A stretch of DNA of 64,000 nt from G963675935 sp963719005 (GTDB lineage Bacteria; Planctomycetota; Planctomycetia; Pirellulales; Thermoguttaceae): positions 1,240,001-1,304,000 of the forward strand of contig CAVRAR010000014.1 of assembly GCA_963719005.1 (NCBI GenBank), written 5' to 3'. Under the pieces are notes generated by a model that saw only the letters and a program-made list of their open reading frames with translations, searched no databases and was not told where the DNA came from. Positions 34,388-44,169 of this stretch are shown here, in pieces; position 1 is the stretch's first letter; each line of letters starts with the position of its first letter. The translations under genes were made by a program, and so were the position numbers.

Positions 34388-37234
34388 ATGATGTCACGTA
34401 CACAATCGTTCTTTCTGTTGCCGCTGGTGGCGATTCTGCTTACAGTCGCGTGCAGTTCGCCGCTTCAAGCCCAGGGCCCAATCCAGACCGAGGCCGTCGC
34501 CGGAGAGCCGTTCGGCGTGGGGCGAATCACCCTCGACGTGCCCGAGAAGATGCTGCCCGAGCCGCTTGGCGCCGAAGGCATCGGGCTGGGCGAGCGGAAC
34601 GGCCGCGTCTTCTATCCGGCCATCGATAGCCCGGCCTTCGGCAAGCTGATAAGGGACTTTCTCGGCAGCAACACTCCGCTGACCACCGGCGGGCCGCTGC
34701 GCGAACAGGTGGGCGGGCTGTTGCGCGGAATCTTCGATCGTCCGCCGCGGACCACCGTCTATTTCCTCTTCCGCGGCAGCGAACCGCTGCAAGTGACGCT
34801 GCAATTGCGGAAGCCCGTCGAGCTGACGATCGTTCCCACTCCGCAAGCCGCCGCGCCGGACGTCGGCCGTCGCCTCCTCCGCGGCGGTTCCACCGTGCGT
34901 CGCCGCTTGCTGGACCTTTGGTGGGCGCAATATGCGAAGACGCCCGGCTTGTTGCAGTCCAAGCCCGACTATCCGCCGTTGTTGGACACCTACCTGACGG
35001 CGACGCTCGCCAGGCGGCTGGGTCTTCCGTTGCCCAAGGCGAAGCAGATGCAGCCGGCCCAGTCGGATCTCAGTAAGGAAATCGGCTTCAACCTGGGGAC
35101 CGAGTCGCTCCGCATGGCGATGATGCAGGACCGCATTCTGGGGCTGAACAATCTGGACGAGTCGGCCGACCAGCCGTTGCCCGAGCCGTTTGTCCCGCCG
35201 GAATTGCAGCTTCCCGAGTCGCCGGCCGGCATAAAGATCGAGCCGATCGCGATGCGCGTCCCCGCCGAGTGCTTTTACGTCCGCTTCGGCAGCTTCGCCA
35301 ATTTCCTTTGGCTGCAAGATACGCTGGCCAAGTGGGGCGGCGACGCGCAAAACCTCATCGCCCTGCGCGGATTGGACCGCGGCATGAGCCGCCATATCGA
35401 AAAAGAACTGGTACTGAAGCAAACCGTGCTCTCGCGGATTTTGGGCAACACGGTCATCGCCGACGTGGCCATCATCGGAACCGACACCTTCTTCCGCGAA
35501 GGGGCCTGTTACGGGATTCTCTTCCAAGCCAAGAGCAATGTCGGCCTTTCCTCCAGCCTGATGCAACAGCGGCAGGAGCGGATCAAGGTCGGCGGGGTGA
35601 CGGAGAAGAAAGTCAACATCGACGGCCACTCGGCCTCCTACCTAACCTCGCCCGACGGATCGGTCCGCTCGTACTACGTCGTCAGCGGCGATTTTCACTT
35701 CGTGACGACGTCGGCAGCCCTGGCCGCTCGATTCCTGGCCACGGCGTCGGGCGCGGCTTCGCTGGGCAAATCGAAGGAGTTCCGCCACGCCCGCTCGATC
35801 ATGCCGATCAGCCGCAACGATACGATCTGGCTCTACGCCTCCGACGCTTTCTTCCGCAATATCACGTCGCCGCAGTACCGCGTGGAGATGGCGCGGCGGT
35901 TGCAGGCGGCGGCCGATATTGATCTCGTGCAGCTTGCCCGGTTGGCGGCGGCCGCCGAAGGCAAGCCCCGCGACACGATCGAGCAACTCAAGTCGGCCAG
36001 CGCTCTGCCGCCGGAGTTCGGGCCGCAGCCCGACGGCAGCCATATCGTCGTCAACGGGGCCGACGTTCACGATGCCGTGCGCGGCTGGCGCGGGGCCTTC
36101 ATGCCGATCCTCGACATGCCCGTGGGTAACGTCACCCGGGCGGAAGTCTCCGAGTACCGCAGGTTCGCCGACTATTATCGGACAAACTGGGGCCGGATGG
36201 ACCCGATGATCGCCGGCGTGAAGCGGACCGCGCTCGGCGGCAACCGCGAGCGGGTCGTAGTGGATGTGCTGATGAGCCCCTTCGCGCCGCAGCACTTCGC
36301 GATGCTGAAGCAGCAGCTTGGGCCGGCCGACGATCAGCAATTCGCCCCGATCGCCGGCAACATCGCAACGCTGGAAGTGGTGATGAGCTATGGGCGGCTT
36401 TTCGGCGGGCTATGCGACACGGCGCCGTCGAACGCGGGGCCGACCCCGGCTCCGCCCGCGCCAGGCGGATCCGACGGGCCCGAGGTGATTCCCACACCGC
36501 CGGCGGTCTCGGCGAGCGCACCGCTGCTGCAAGCGTTCGGCTTCGGTCGGATGCGCGATCTGCTGGTCGGCTACGCCGGCTCGACGGGCGAGTTGGGACC
36601 GTTGGCGGTCCTCAACATCGGCATTCCCCCGTCCGACCCCGCCGGCTACGCCAGGTCATTTCTCGGCGGCTGGCGGCGGCAGTACGACTATCCCGGTGGG
36701 GCAGGCATTCCTGCCTGCCAGTTTACGGTCTTCTCGTTCCAGCGCGACGTGCTCGAAACCGTGGTGCCGCAGCTTCGCTACGAGAAGGCCGCCCGGCCCG
36801 CGCAAGTGAGGCTGAAAGTGGGCGATCTGTCCAGCGCGCGGATCGAGCCGGTCATCAGCGATCTGGCCTACGCCCGATCGCGGGAGACGTCGTTGGGCAA
36901 TCTGCGGCTGTTGCACGCCTTGAACCAACAGCTTCACCTGCCGCCAATCGACTGTCGCGAGGCCGCCGAAAAGCTGTTGGACGCGAAGCTGATTTGTCCC
37001 TTGGGCGGCAAATACGTCTTGCGGCAATCCGACGACGGTCCTCAGCGGTGGACTTCGACGGCGTTACACCCGCTTCCGGCATCGTCCGGCGGACTTCTGA
37101 AGGTCCACGCCCCGCAAGGCTACCTGTCGCCCCCGTTGAATTGGTTCCGCGGTCTCGATCTCGACGCAACCATGACCGAGAAGACCGTTTCCGCCCATGC
37201 GGAAGTCATCATGCAGTCGCCGGCGAAGAAGTGA
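34388..37234 (+). CDS. Large secreted protein of unknown function
   Basis: 949 residues, intact. ATG 34388 follows GAGAGGAG at 34374-34381. Residues 1-28 are a signal peptide ('FFLLPLVAILLTVACSSPLQ'), with cleavage probably after 'LQAQ'; the Cys is not in a good lipobox. I do not recognise a domain. Some segments look strongly conserved ('FYVRFGSFANFLWLQDTLAK', 'RGMSRHIEKELVLKQ'), the kind of block I associate with a planctomycete-only family. A short family A hairpin (36695-36719) is read in frame as 'GGAGIPACQ' within the C-terminal third. It is followed by the TMTC-like gene after 125 bases; no functional link is evident. Confidence 0.8.
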   Translation: MMSRTQSFFLLPLVAILLTVACSSPLQAQGPIQTEAVAGEPFGVGRITLDVPEKMLPEPLGAEGIGLGERNGRVFYPAIDSPAFGKLIRDFLGSNTPLTTGGPLREQVGGLLRGIFDRPPRTTVYFLFRGSEPLQVTLQLRKPVELTIVPTPQAAAPDVGRRLLRGGSTVRRRLLDLWWAQYAKTPGLLQSKPDYPPLLDTYLTATLARRLGLPLPKAKQMQPAQSDLSKEIGFNLGTESLRMAMMQDRILGLNNLDESADQPLPEPFVPPELQLPESPAGIKIEPIAMRVPAECFYVRFGSFANFLWLQDTLAKWGGDAQNLIALRGLDRGMSRHIEKELVLKQTVLSRILGNTVIADVAIIGTDTFFREGACYGILFQAKSNVGLSSSLMQQRQERIKVGGVTEKKVNIDGHSASYLTSPDGSVRSYYVVSGDFHFVTTSAALAARFLATASGAASLGKSKEFRHARSIMPISRNDTIWLYASDAFFRNITSPQYRVEMARRLQAAADIDLVQLARLAAAAEGKPRDTIEQLKSASALPPEFGPQPDGSHIVVNGADVHDAVRGWRGAFMPILDMPVGNVTRAEVSEYRRFADYYRTNWGRMDPMIAGVKRTALGGNRERVVVDVLMSPFAPQHFAMLKQQLGPADDQQFAPIAGNIATLEVVMSYGRLFGGLCDTAPSNAGPTPAPPAPGGSDGPEVIPTPPAVSASAPLLQAFGFGRMRDLLVGYAGSTGELGPLAVLNIGIPPSDPAGYARSFLGGWRRQYDYPGGAGIPACQFTVFSFQRDVLETVVPQLRYEKAARPAQVRLKVGDLSSARIEPVISDLAYARSRETSLGNLRLLHALNQQLHLPPIDCREAAEKLLDAKLICPLGGKYVLRQSDDGPQRWTSTALHPLPASSGGLLKVHAPQGYLSPPLNWFRGLDLDATMTEKTVSAHAEVIMQSPAKK
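36695..36719. repeat. Single-arm family A hairpin inside the secreted protein gene
   Basis: GGTGGGGCAGGCATTCCTGC with its hairpin partner; one arm of the family A doublet, with the GA/GT of the stem changed in both sides to GG/CC so that pairing is kept. In frame. Confidence 0.8.
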
Positions 37235-37359
37235 GCGAGCGGCGGAAGAACGGAGCGACGCCGCAAGGCCCCGTTGCTTCGCCGGGTCGCCGAGAGTTGC
37301 GAGTTGGCATGATGTATAATGAAGGACGCTGATTCCGCGTTTTCGCCGGGAATCCATCT

Positions 37360-39543
37360 ATGAGCCGCAAGAGGCGCACGAATCGTCCCGCGAACGTTCC
37401 CAGCGTTGCCGACCCGCCTTCGGCCGCGGCTGGCGGCGATCCGTTTCGTTACGCCTCCATTGTCGTCGCGGGTCTTCTTCTGGCGGCGGTTTTCCTCGTC
37501 TTCGGCCAAACGCTCTCACACGGGTTTATCAACTACGACGACCAGACGTACGTTTGCGAGAATCAACGACTGACGCAAGGCTCGACGATCCAGAAAATCG
37601 CTTGGGCCTTCACGACCCAGCGCGCCGACAATTGGCATCCGCTCACGTGGATTTCCCACATGCTGGACTGTTCGATTTACGGTGTCAAGAACGCCGGCGG
37701 ACACCATCTGACCAACGTGCTGTTGCACGCGGCTTCGGCGATTCTGCTGTTCTTGGCGATGCGACGAATGACCGGCGATTTTTGGCCCGGTGCGCTGGTG
37801 GCCGCCCTGTTCGCCGTGCATCCGCTTAGGGTCGAATCGGTCGCGTGGGTTGCCGAACGAAAAGACGTCCTCAGCGGTCTCTTTTTCATGTTGACGCTTT
37901 GGGCCTACGCGGGCTACGCATCGCGGCCGTTTTCCTTGGCTCGCTATCTTGCCGTGGTCGCGTCTTTTGCCCTGGGATTGCTGGCGAAACCGACGCTGGT
38001 GACGCTGCCGCTGGTGCTGCTGCTGCTCGACTACTGGCCGTTGGGACGCTTCCGACGAGGACCACGGATCGACGCGGGCGGCGACGTGCCGGCCGGTCGC
38101 CGCTTGATTCTGGAAAAGATTCCTCTCCTCCTTCTTGCCGCCGGCTCCTGTATCGTGACGTTTCTGGTGCAACGCAGCGGCATCGACGCCTTCGTCAACG
38201 TCGCCCTGCCGTGGCGGATCGGCAATGCCGCCGTGGCTTACGTCGCCTATCTGATCCAGTTCCTTTGCCCCATCAATCTGGCGATCATGTATCCGCACCC
38301 CGGCAAGGGCTTGTCGCCCTGGACAATCGCCGCGGCGGCAGTCGTGTTGACGACGATCGGCGCCGCCGTCGTGCTCCTGCGGCGACGATCCCCGTATCTG
38401 GCCGTCGGCTGGCTATGGTATCTCGGAATGCTCGTACCGATGATCGGTCTGGTGCAAGTCGGCTGGCAGGCCCGAGCCGACCGCTACACGTATTTGCCGC
38501 AGATCGGCGTTTGTATCATGGTGGCGTGGGGAATTCATCAGGCCGCCGCCGCCCGCGTCGCTCGACGTTGTGCCTTCGCCGGGGCATTGGCGGCGCTGGT
38601 AATCCTGACGGGGCTCGCCTACCGGCAAACGGCGCTCTGGCGCGACGACGAAACGTTGTGGAGGCATACCCTCGCTTGCACCGAGAACAACTATGTTGCC
38701 CATCTCCACGTCGGAATGGCGATGACCGCGCAAGGGCGTTTCGCCGAGGCGATCGAACAGTACCATACGGCGAAACGACTCGAGCAACATCAAACGGCAA
38801 AACACCTTGCAGCGGACGACGCGAAAATCGCCAATAATCTCGGTCTTGCGTATTCGAAGCTCGGCCAACTCGACAAAGCGGTCGCCGAATACGAGCGGGC
38901 CGTGCAGATCGAGCCGAAACTGGTCGCGGCTCACGTCAATCTGAGCGCGGCTCTGATAAAACAAGATCGCTTCGACGAAGCGATCTCGCATTGCGAAGTT
39001 GCGTTGGACATCGATTCGGCCAACGCGATGGCGCACAATAATCTCGGTGCGGCGCTGCAAGCGCAAGGAAAACTCGTCGCAGCAGTCTCGTACTACGAAA
39101 AGGCCGTCGAACTGCGGTCGGGTTACGCCGAAGCTCAACGGAATCTCGCCGCGACGATGCGGCAGGTGCAGGAGACTCCGGCGGCGATCGTCCGCTGGCG
39201 AGAGTGGATCGACTTGCGGCCGAAAGACTATGTGCTGATGAACCAGGCCGCCTGGCTGATGGCGACCAGCAGCGACGCTTCGCTTCGCAACGGCAAGGAC
39301 GCGGTCGAGTTGGCCCGTCGAGCGGCGCGACTCGCCGGAGAGAGCGAGCCGACGACTTTTGCCACGCTGGCGGCGGCCTACGCCGAAGCCGGGCGTTTTG
39401 CCGACGCCGTGCAAACGGCCCGTTACGCCTTGAGGCTCGCCCGCCAACAAGGAAAACTCGACCTGGTGAAATCCATCGAGGAAAAGCTGCCGTTGTACGA
39501 ATCGAAAAAACCCTTTCACGAAACGCCGCCCGCGCCGCATTGA
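37360..39543 (+). CDS. TMTC-like membrane protein with TPR repeats
   Basis: 727 residues, intact. The N-terminal 430 residues form a polytopic membrane domain with 'FINYDDQTYVCEN' in the first external loop (acidic catalytic residues) and 'HPLRVESVAWVAERKDVLSG', the hallmark of the TMTC/PMT-like O-mannosyltransferase relatives. The C-terminal part (about 450-720) consists of TPR repeats ('ANNLGLAYSKLGQLDKAVAE', 'AHNNLGAALQAQGKLVAAVS'). Such proteins are common in planctomycetes and probably glycosylate exported proteins using a lipid-linked sugar. The donor and acceptor are unknown. It may be read with the propeller gene 66 bases downstream. Confidence 0.85.
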   Translation: MSRKRRTNRPANVPSVADPPSAAAGGDPFRYASIVVAGLLLAAVFLVFGQTLSHGFINYDDQTYVCENQRLTQGSTIQKIAWAFTTQRADNWHPLTWISHMLDCSIYGVKNAGGHHLTNVLLHAASAILLFLAMRRMTGDFWPGALVAALFAVHPLRVESVAWVAERKDVLSGLFFMLTLWAYAGYASRPFSLARYLAVVASFALGLLAKPTLVTLPLVLLLLDYWPLGRFRRGPRIDAGGDVPAGRRLILEKIPLLLLAAGSCIVTFLVQRSGIDAFVNVALPWRIGNAAVAYVAYLIQFLCPINLAIMYPHPGKGLSPWTIAAAAVVLTTIGAAVVLLRRRSPYLAVGWLWYLGMLVPMIGLVQVGWQARADRYTYLPQIGVCIMVAWGIHQAAAARVARRCAFAGALAALVILTGLAYRQTALWRDDETLWRHTLACTENNYVAHLHVGMAMTAQGRFAEAIEQYHTAKRLEQHQTAKHLAADDAKIANNLGLAYSKLGQLDKAVAEYERAVQIEPKLVAAHVNLSAALIKQDRFDEAISHCEVALDIDSANAMAHNNLGAALQAQGKLVAAVSYYEKAVELRSGYAEAQRNLAATMRQVQETPAAIVRWREWIDLRPKDYVLMNQAAWLMATSSDASLRNGKDAVELARRAARLAGESEPTTFATLAAAYAEAGRFADAVQTARYALRLARQQGKLDLVKSIEEKLPLYESKKPFHETPPAPH

Positions 39544-39609
39544 CACTCCGGCCAAGAGGGGGTATCTAGAATATAGGAGTCGTGTTCTTTCCACGCACCT
39601 ACCCCCTAT

Positions 39610-41017
39610 ATGAAGCACCTGTTGCCGGGCACTCTCATTCCAGGCGCTTTGGCGGTCGTCGGCATCGTGGCGGTGCTGCTGTGGACCGGCGTTGGGCCGA
39701 CGGGCGGGTTGGAAGCCCGCGTGCCGGGGCTCGATCGGCCGAACGTCGCGCGAGGGCGAGCCCCCGCGAAACCGCTGGTCGGCACGCTGACCACGTTTCC
39801 GCACGCCGCTGCAAACCTGCCCGGGGCATGGCCGCGCTTTCGCGGCGAGCGCTTCGACGGCATCGCCGAGCCGGGCGAGCCGCTTGCCCGGCATTGGCCG
39901 AGCACCGGGCCCGCGGTGCTCTGGTCGATCGAGCTTGGCGAAGGGCACGCCGGCGCCGCGGTCCGCGACGGCCGCGTCTTCGTGCTCGATTACGACCGCA
40001 CGGCCTCGGCCGACGTGCTGCGATGCCTCTCGCTGGCCGACGGCCGCGACATCTGGCGATACAGCTACCCGGTCGGCGTGAAGCGGAACCACGGCATGTC
40101 GCGCACCGTGCCCGCCGTGACCGACAAGTTCGTCGTGGCGATCGGGCCGAAGTGCGACGTGTCGTGTCTCGATCCCGCCACGGGCCAGGAGTATTGGCTG
40201 ATCGACATGGTTCGGCAGTTCGGCGCGACGGTGCCGCAGTGGTACGCCGGCCAGTGCCCGCTGGTCGATCGCGACCGTGCAATCCTCGCGCCCGGCGGCA
40301 GTTCGCTGTTGGTGGCGATCGACTGCCGCTCGGGCCAGGTCGTGTGGCAGAGCCCCAACCCGCGCGGCTGGACGATGACCCATTCGTCGATCATGCCGAT
40401 GGAGTTCGCCGGCAAGCGGATGTACGTCTATTGCGGCAAGGGGGGCGTGGCCGGCGTCTCGGCCGACGACGGCTCGATCCTCTGGGACACGACCGATTGG
40501 AAAATCAGCATCGCCACCGTCCCGTCGCCGGTGATTCTGCCCGGCGGAAGGATCTTCCTCTCCGGCGGATACAACGCGGGGGCGATGATGCTGCAGTTGG
40601 AGGAGCGCGGCGGCAAGATCGCGGCCAAGACGCTGCAAAAGATCGCTCCGGCGGAGTTCGGCTCGACGCAGCACACGCCGATCTTCCTCGACGGGCCATC
40701 TATACGGCGTCCGCGAGAAGGACAAGCAGTTGGTCTGCCTGGATGCGGACGGCCGCGTCGCCTGGAGCAGCGGATCGCAGCACCGCTTCGGCATCGGTCC
40801 GTACCTGGTCGCCGACGGCCTGATTTTTGTGATGAACGACACCGGGCGATTGACGCTCGCCGAGGCCACGCCGACGGGCTACCGGCAGTTGGCCGAGTCG
40901 CAAGTTTTCGACGACGGCAACGACTCCTGGGGACCGATGGCGTTGGCCGGCGGCCGGCTGATCGTTCGCGATTTGACCCGCATGATGTGTTTGGACGTGG
41001 CGGGGAAGCAACAATGA
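39610..41017 (+). CDS. Membrane-anchored PQQ-like beta-propeller protein (one frameshift)
   Basis: About 469 residues. An N-terminal membrane segment ('LIPGALAVVGIVAVLLW') is followed by 'AWPRFRGERFDGIAEPGE', the typical opening of planctomycete PQQ-like propellers, and several blades with 'LADGRDIWRYSYPVG', 'VAIDCRSGQVVWQSP' and 'SADDGSILWDTTDWK'. Near 40695 one extra C (GACGGGCCATC for expected GACGGGCATC) shifts the frame; the last two blades follow to 41017. No PQQ-ligand residues typical of dehydrogenases are evident, so it is likely a structural or ligand-sensing propeller outside the cytoplasm. It opens the redox operon. Confidence 0.85.
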
Positions 41018-41093
41018 CTGCGAAATTGTTTAGCCGCCGCGTCCACGCGGCGATCGTCCCGGCGAGGACGCCGGGGCTTAACGGAGGATCGAC

Positions 41094-42167
41094 ATGAGTT
41101 CCAAGAAGCCAATTCTCACCTTTATCTTTGTCGCCGATACAGTTGTTGTCTTGGCGATTATCGTCGGCGTGTTCGTGTGGATGCGGATCAATCCCTCCGG
41201 CGAACAGGGCAACAAACTGCCCAAGCAGTTCGACTACAATCTCGAACAGTACGCGAAGGTCGATCCCGCCCTGATTCGCTACGATCGAGAAAGCGACGAT
41301 CCAGCTCGACATGACCGAGCCGCGGGCGGTGGCCGTCGGGCCGCGACGACCGCATCTTCGTGGCCGGCGACAAGGCCATCGCCGTATTCGACCGCCGACG
41401 GCAACGAACTCAAGACGATCAAGCTGGAACAAGAGCCGCATTGCCTGGCGGTCGCCAAGGCCGATCGCGCTTCGCCCGGCCGGCTGTACGTCGGCATGAA
41501 GGACCACGTCGAGGTGTACGACGCCGACGGCCGGCGGCAAGCTGCTTGGCCGACGCCCGGCAAACGCTCGGTGCTGACTTCGATCGCCGTGGGCGAGGAC
41601 GACGTCTTCGTGGCCGACGCCGGATCGCTGGTGGTTTGGCATTACGACCGCAACGGCAAGGTGCTTGGCCAGATCGGCCGCCGCGATCCGTCGCACAACG
41701 TCCCCGGCTTCGTCGTGCCGAGTCCGTACTTCGACGTCGCCATTTCGCCCGACGGGCTCCTGCGGGCGGCAAATCCGGGAATGCACCAAATCGAGGCATT
41801 CACCTTCGACGGCCAACTGGAGTTGTCCTGGGGCAAACGCGGCATGGGCATCGAGGCCCTCTGCGGCTGCTGCAACCCGTCGAACATCGCCATCCTCAGC
41901 GACGGGCGGATCGTGACCGCCGAAAAGGGGCTGCCGCGAGTGAAGGTCTATAGCGCCACGGGCGAGTTCGAGTGCGTCGTCGTCGGGCCAAGCGTCCTCG
42001 CGCCTAACCCCTCGATGCTGACGGAATGCTGCGGCGAACAGACGCTCCATCCCGTCGATCTGGCCGTCGATAGCCGCGATCGCATCCTCGTACTCGATCC
42101 GTTGGCCGGCTCGGTGCGGGTTTTTGTGCGTAAATCGGATACAATGAAGTCAGAAACGCGAAAATAA
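41094..42167 (+). CDS. Membrane-anchored NHL-repeat protein (three compensating indels)
   Basis: 357 residues. An N-terminal anchor ('FIFVADTVVVLAIIVGVFVW') precedes NHL-type propeller repeats: 'VLTSIAVGEDDVFVADAGS', 'FDVAISPDGLLRAANPG', 'HPVDLAVDSRDRILVLDP'. Between 41290 and 41400 the frame is displaced by three single-base insertions that cancel; the true reading there is 'MTEPRAVAVGP' and 'RIFVAGDKAIAVFDADG'. The Cys cluster 'EALCGCCNPS' and 'LTECCGE' is unusual for NHL proteins and could bind metal or form disulphides. It lies between a propeller gene and the ferredoxin gene and probably belongs to the same extracytoplasmic complex. Confidence 0.82.
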   Translation: MSSKKPILTFIFVADTVVVLAIIVGVFVWMRINPSGEQGNKLPKQFDYNLEQYAKVDPALIRYDRESDDPARHDRAAGGGRRAATTASSWPATRPSPYSTADGNELKTIKLEQEPHCLAVAKADRASPGRLYVGMKDHVEVYDADGRRQAAWPTPGKRSVLTSIAVGEDDVFVADAGSLVVWHYDRNGKVLGQIGRRDPSHNVPGFVVPSPYFDVAISPDGLLRAANPGMHQIEAFTFDGQLELSWGKRGMGIEALCGCCNPSNIAILSDGRIVTAEKGLPRVKVYSATGEFECVVVGPSVLAPNPSMLTECCGEQTLHPVDLAVDSRDRILVLDPLAGSVRVFVRKSDTMKSETRK

Positions 42168-42203
42168 GTGTTCCGTGGTTCTTCCGTCGAGGACAAATCT
42201 TCA

Positions 42204-42890
42204 ATGAGCGCCGAGAACGAAAAACGCGACCGCCGTGCATTCCTTGGCGACGCCCTGCGCGTGGCCGGGGCCCTGGGCATCGGCGGCGCGGTCGCCTCGC
42301 TGGCCGCGCGAAAGGGGCGATCGAGCAAGCTCGTCTGGCAACTCGATCCGGCGAAGTGCATCTCGTGCGGCAACTGCGCCACCTACTGCGTCCTCGACCA
42401 GTCGGCCGTCAAGTGCGTCCATAACTTCACGATGTGCGGCTACTGCGATCTCTGCACGGGCTATTTCCATCCCGAGCCGATCGCGCTCAATTCCGGTGCG
42501 GAGAATCAGCTTTGCCCGACCGGGGCCATCAAGCGGGCGTACGTCGAAGACCCGTATTTCGAGTACACGATCGACGAGCGGCTGTGCATCGGCTGCGGCA
42601 AATGCGTCAAGGGCTGCAACGCCTTCGGCAACGGCTCGCTTCAGTTGCAGGTGCGGCACGACCGTTGCCAGAACTGCAACGAGTGCGCGATCGCGGCGGC
42701 CTGCCCCTCGCAGGCGTTTCGCCGCGTGCCGGCCGACGAGCCGTATTTGTTGAAAGAACGACTTCTCCCCTCCCCCAATGGGAGAGGGGCCGGGGGTGAG
42801 GGCATCGCGAGTCTCTCGGCAACACGCCCTCACCCTAACCCTCTCCCAAAGGGCGAGGGGACCACTGGACAACGGCCGGAGAACGCCTGA
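42204..42890 (+). CDS. Tat-type multi-cluster 4Fe-4S ferredoxin with a palindrome-encoded tail
   Basis: 228 residues from ATG 42204. 'KRDRRAFLGDALRVAG' is a twin-arginine signal. The body has ferredoxin motifs 'CISCGNCATYC', 'CGYCDLCTGYF', 'CIGCGKCVKGC' and 'CQNCNECAIAAACPSQAF', enough for about four 4Fe-4S clusters, resembling periplasmic NapG/HmcB-like electron carriers. After 'EPYLLKER' the sequence is a family C palindrome read in frame ('LLPSPNGRGAGGEG' and 'RPHPNPLPKGEG'), giving a non-native tail of about 40 residues. Its TGA overlaps the ATG of the next gene, so coupling was kept. It likely passes electrons between the polyferredoxin and the extracytoplasmic partners. Confidence 0.88.
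   Translation: MSAENEKRDRRAFLGDALRVAGALGIGGAVASLAARKGRSSKLVWQLDPAKCISCGNCATYCVLDQSAVKCVHNFTMCGYCDLCTGYFHPEPIALNSGAENQLCPTGAIKRAYVEDPYFEYTIDERLCIGCGKCVKGCNAFGNGSLQLQVRHDRCQNCNECAIAAACPSQAFRRVPADEPYLLKERLLPSPNGRGAGGEGIASLSATRPHPNPLPKGEGTTGQRPENA
42765..42861. repeat. Palindromic element, family C copy 1, in frame in the ferredoxin 3' end
   Basis: Arms 42765-42803 and 42826-42861 with a 22-nt loop. Each arm contains the hairpin CCCTCTCCCAAAGGGNGAGG or a variant, and GCCCTCACCC. Confidence 0.9.
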
Positions 42891-44169
42891 TGCGCCGGTC
42901 GTGGCTCCTTATCTTCGTCGTTTGCGGTCTGCTGCCGATTCTGGCGTCGGCGGCGATCGGCCGCGGAGCGTTTCCCGCCGCCCGACTTCTCCCATCACAC
43001 CCTGCCGACGATCACAACTCCGCCGTCGCGGGCGGAGGTGTGGGAATATCGTCGATCTGGCCGTGTTGGCGGTCGGGCTGGGCCTGGCTTCGTGGCTGGC
43101 CATCGCAAAACGCTCGCGGCGGGGGCTGTTCGTGCTGGGCCTGGCGTCGTTGGTGTGGCTCGGCTTCGTCCGCCAGGGCTGCATCTGCCCGATCGGGGCG
43201 ATCCAGAACGTCACGCTGGCCCTGTTCGATTCGCACTACGCGATTCCCTGGACGGCGGCCGCGGTGTTCGCACTGCCGCTTCTGTTCACGCTGTTTTTCG
43301 GCCGAACGTTCTGTGCCGCCGTTTGCCCGTTGGGGGCGGTGCAAGAACTGGTCGCCGTCCGTCCGATCAACGTGCCGAACTGGCTCGATCAGGCGCTCGG
43401 CGTGCTGGCCTACGTGTATCTCGGGGCAGGCGTGACCTTCGCCGCCACCGGTGCGGCGTTTGTCATCTGCCGCTACGACCCCTTCGTCGGTTTCTTCCGC
43501 CATAGCGCCAGTGCAGACATGCTGATCCTCGGCGGGTGCTTTCTGGTTGGCGGCATATTCATCGGCCGGCCGTACTGCCGATACCTGTGCCCTTACGGAG
43601 CGATCCTCGGCCTGCTGTCGAAGGCGTCGAAATGGCACGCGAAGATTCCGCCCGACGACTGCATCCAGTGCCGGCTTTGCGAAGACGCTTGCCCCTACGG
43701 CGCGATCCGCGAGCCGACCGCGCCGCAGACGGCGGCCGTTCGGCGACGCGGCCGGCGGTGCTTGGCGCTGCTGTTGGCCGCGTGTCCCGTGCTGGTCGTT
43801 GCCGGCTTCTGGCTCGGCCGTCAGTTGGAGACGCCGCTGGCCCGGGTGCATCCGGTGGTGCGACAGGCCGAACGCGTCTACCAGGAACAGACCGGCACGG
43901 TGCAAGGCACGACCGACGCGAGCGACGCCTTCCGCAACACCGGCCGCCCGCCGCGCGAGCTTTATGCCGAAGCCGCTCGGCTCCGCGCCGCGTTTCGCAC
44001 GGCCGGCGGATGGTTCGGCGCGTGGGTGGGACTGGTCATCGGCGTCAAATTGATTTATCTTTCGGTTCGCCGTCGGCGGACCGATTATCGACCCGATCGG
44101 GCCGCGTGCGTCTCGTGCGGCCGCTGTTTCTGGTATTGCCCCTGTGAACAGGTTCAGCGACCGACATGA
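42890..44169 (+). CDS. Membrane polyferredoxin, NapH/NosR-like (one frameshift)
   Basis: About 426 residues. 'MRRSWLLIFVVCGLLPILAS' opens the gene; after a break near 43030 several helices follow with the cysteine loops 'RQGCICPIGAIQNV', 'CAAVCPLGAVQEL' and 'CRYLCPYGAILGL' typical of NapH and NosR, then a ferredoxin domain 'CIQCRLCEDACPYGAIREP'. The C-terminal part ('AERVYQEQTGTVQG', one more helix and 'CVSCGRCFWYCPCEQVQ') resembles the NosR end. Such proteins carry electrons from quinol or cytoplasmic donors across the membrane. It overlaps the ferredoxin gene upstream and the next gene downstream (ATGAG), so all three are coupled. Confidence 0.87.

Noticed and set aside
38413..40869. An 818-codon open frame on the minus strand
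   Set aside because: It is antisense to the TMTC-like and propeller genes and shows no protein-like pattern.
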